Origin: Clostridia bacterium
GTDB lineage: Bacteria > Bacillota > Clostridia > Oscillospirales > CAG-382
Reading direction: 5' to 3'
NCBI GenBank assembly: GCA_017560285.1
Contig: JAFYOG010000160.1
Location: forward strand, 1 to 31,541
Length of the DNA stretch: 31,541 bases
The notes beneath the pieces were generated by a model that saw nothing but the letters and a program-made list of their open reading frames with translations, was not told the origin of the DNA and did not search any database. Made by a program: the position numbers and the translations under genes. Within the stretch, counting starts at the first letter, position 1, and each line of letters starts with the position of its first letter. Shown piece by piece: positions 31,030 to 31,541 of this stretch.

Positions 31030-31541
31030 ATGAAAAAGGCTTTTAGCTTTGTAAAAAAGGTTGTTATGGGGCAGGTTAATTGGGTAATGGGGCATAAATA
31101 TGCCTTTATTTTGCTGTTTTGGCCTATACAAACGGTGGTTTACGAGCTTATGCGCATTGCCTTTATGCACGTGCCCGTGGTTATGATACACAGCCCCTTG
31201 GACGATAAAATTCCCTTTTGCGAATGGTTCGCTATCCCCTATTACGTTTGGTATTTCTATATAGCGTCGGTGCTGTTTTACACCATTTACCACGGCAAGC
31301 GGGAATTTTTGCGGGCGGCGTTCCTTGTTATCGGCTGTACCCTTATTCCTATGATATTTTTTGTTATTATGCCCAACGGCATAGAATATTCCATGCGCCC
31401 CGATTTTGAAGCATTGGGCAGAGATAATTTCTGTATCGACCTTGTAAAGGGCATTTATGCAGGTGATTCCCCACCAAGAAACGTTATGCCAAGCATACAT
31501 TGCTCGGTGGCGCTTGCCATTGCCATGGGCTATACCAGGGC
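31030..31541 (+). CDS. PAP2-superfamily membrane phosphatase (3' end missing)
   Basis: The first 170 residues of a polytopic membrane protein cut by the right edge. Hydrophobic segments lie at about 24-45, 75-95 and 105-125. The stretch NVMPSIHCSVALAIAMGY matches PAP2 motif 2, PSIH in place of the common PSGH, which carries the catalytic histidine; motif 3 lies beyond the edge. Such proteins remove phosphate from lipids such as undecaprenyl pyrophosphate or phosphatidate, or transfer inositol phosphate in the Aur1/Ipt1-like branch, which this N-terminus resembles. AAAGGGGGG precedes the ATG. The substrate is open. Confidence 0.85.
   Translation, partial: MKKAFSFVKKVVMGQVNWVMGHKYAFILLFWPIQTVVYELMRIAFMHVPVVMIHSPLDDKIPFCEWFAIPYYVWYFYIASVLFYTIYHGKREFLRAAFLVIGCTLIPMIFFVIMPNGIEYSMRPDFEALGRDNFCIDLVKGIYAGDSPPRNVMPSIHCSVALAIAMGYTR

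Noticed and set aside
31000..31500. A 166-residue minus-strand open frame
   Set aside because: It mirrors the PAP2 gene, which has the family motif, a ribosome binding site and a promoter.

Overview
The window looks like one stretch of chromosome from an anaerobic, Gram-positive, gut- or rumen-type Clostridia, most likely Oscillospiraceae/Ruminococcaceae-like. The evidence is the gene content (WhiA, DprA, YqhQ, PlsX, a large class A PBP, rubrerythrin next to a PerR-type Fur protein, dockerin proteins), AGGAGG-type ribosome binding sites, TTGACA/TATAAT promoters and U-rich hairpin terminators. No rRNA gene, tRNA gene, transposase, prophage or CRISPR array is visible. Placement below class level is inference.

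Layout. (1) 1-8385, minus strand: a housekeeping block read right to left. It runs yqhQ, prmC, then from an internal sigma-A promoter a SpoU rRNA methyltransferase, dprA, topA, plsX, rnc and a radical SAM (Elp3-like) gene cut by the left edge. Most junctions overlap or are only a few bases apart. (2) 8426-10403, plus strand: an RNHCP zinc protein with an unrecognised membrane protein, then a MazF-type toxin without an antitoxin beside it. (3) 10444-12543, minus strand: a large secreted, membrane-anchored DUF4855 protein. (4) 12634-14938, plus strand: an unrecognised cytoplasmic protein, a small lipoprotein whose ribosome binding site lies inside a hairpin, and alanine racemase. (5) 14990-19046, minus strand: a five-gene operon with a cohesin-like/dockerin protein, a small COG2426 membrane protein, a TIM-barrel sugar isomerase, a Gfo/Idh/MocA oxidoreductase and a second dockerin protein. 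(6) 19252-26994, plus strand: murB, a short whiA, dnaE and a class A penicillin-binding protein. (7) 27032-30051: divergent ygiQ and perR-rubrerythrin, the oxidative-stress module. (8) 30052-31029: about 1 kb without a protein gene. (9) 31030 to the right edge: a truncated PAP2-family membrane phosphatase.

The least ordinary part is region 8. A minus-strand promoter (30771-30799) and a strong minus-strand terminator (30124-30168) bracket about 640 bases with no meaningful open frame but a great deal of nested complementarity. This includes a 27-base outer stem enclosing two further stem-loop arms, each tipped by a related small hairpin in opposite orientation. I read this as a candidate large structured non-coding RNA, possibly carrying inserted palindromic repeats. 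It should be compared with the ROOL, OLE, GOLLD and raiA classes before being called new.

How the genes work together: regions 1 and 6 supply lipid precursor, RNA processing, chromosome topology, replication and peptidoglycan functions. Regions 3 and 5 make secreted, calcium-binding or surface-anchored proteins, with two sugar-handling enzymes in the dockerin operon. Regions 4 and 6 together cover D-alanine, UDP-MurNAc and glycan polymerisation. Region 7 handles peroxide.
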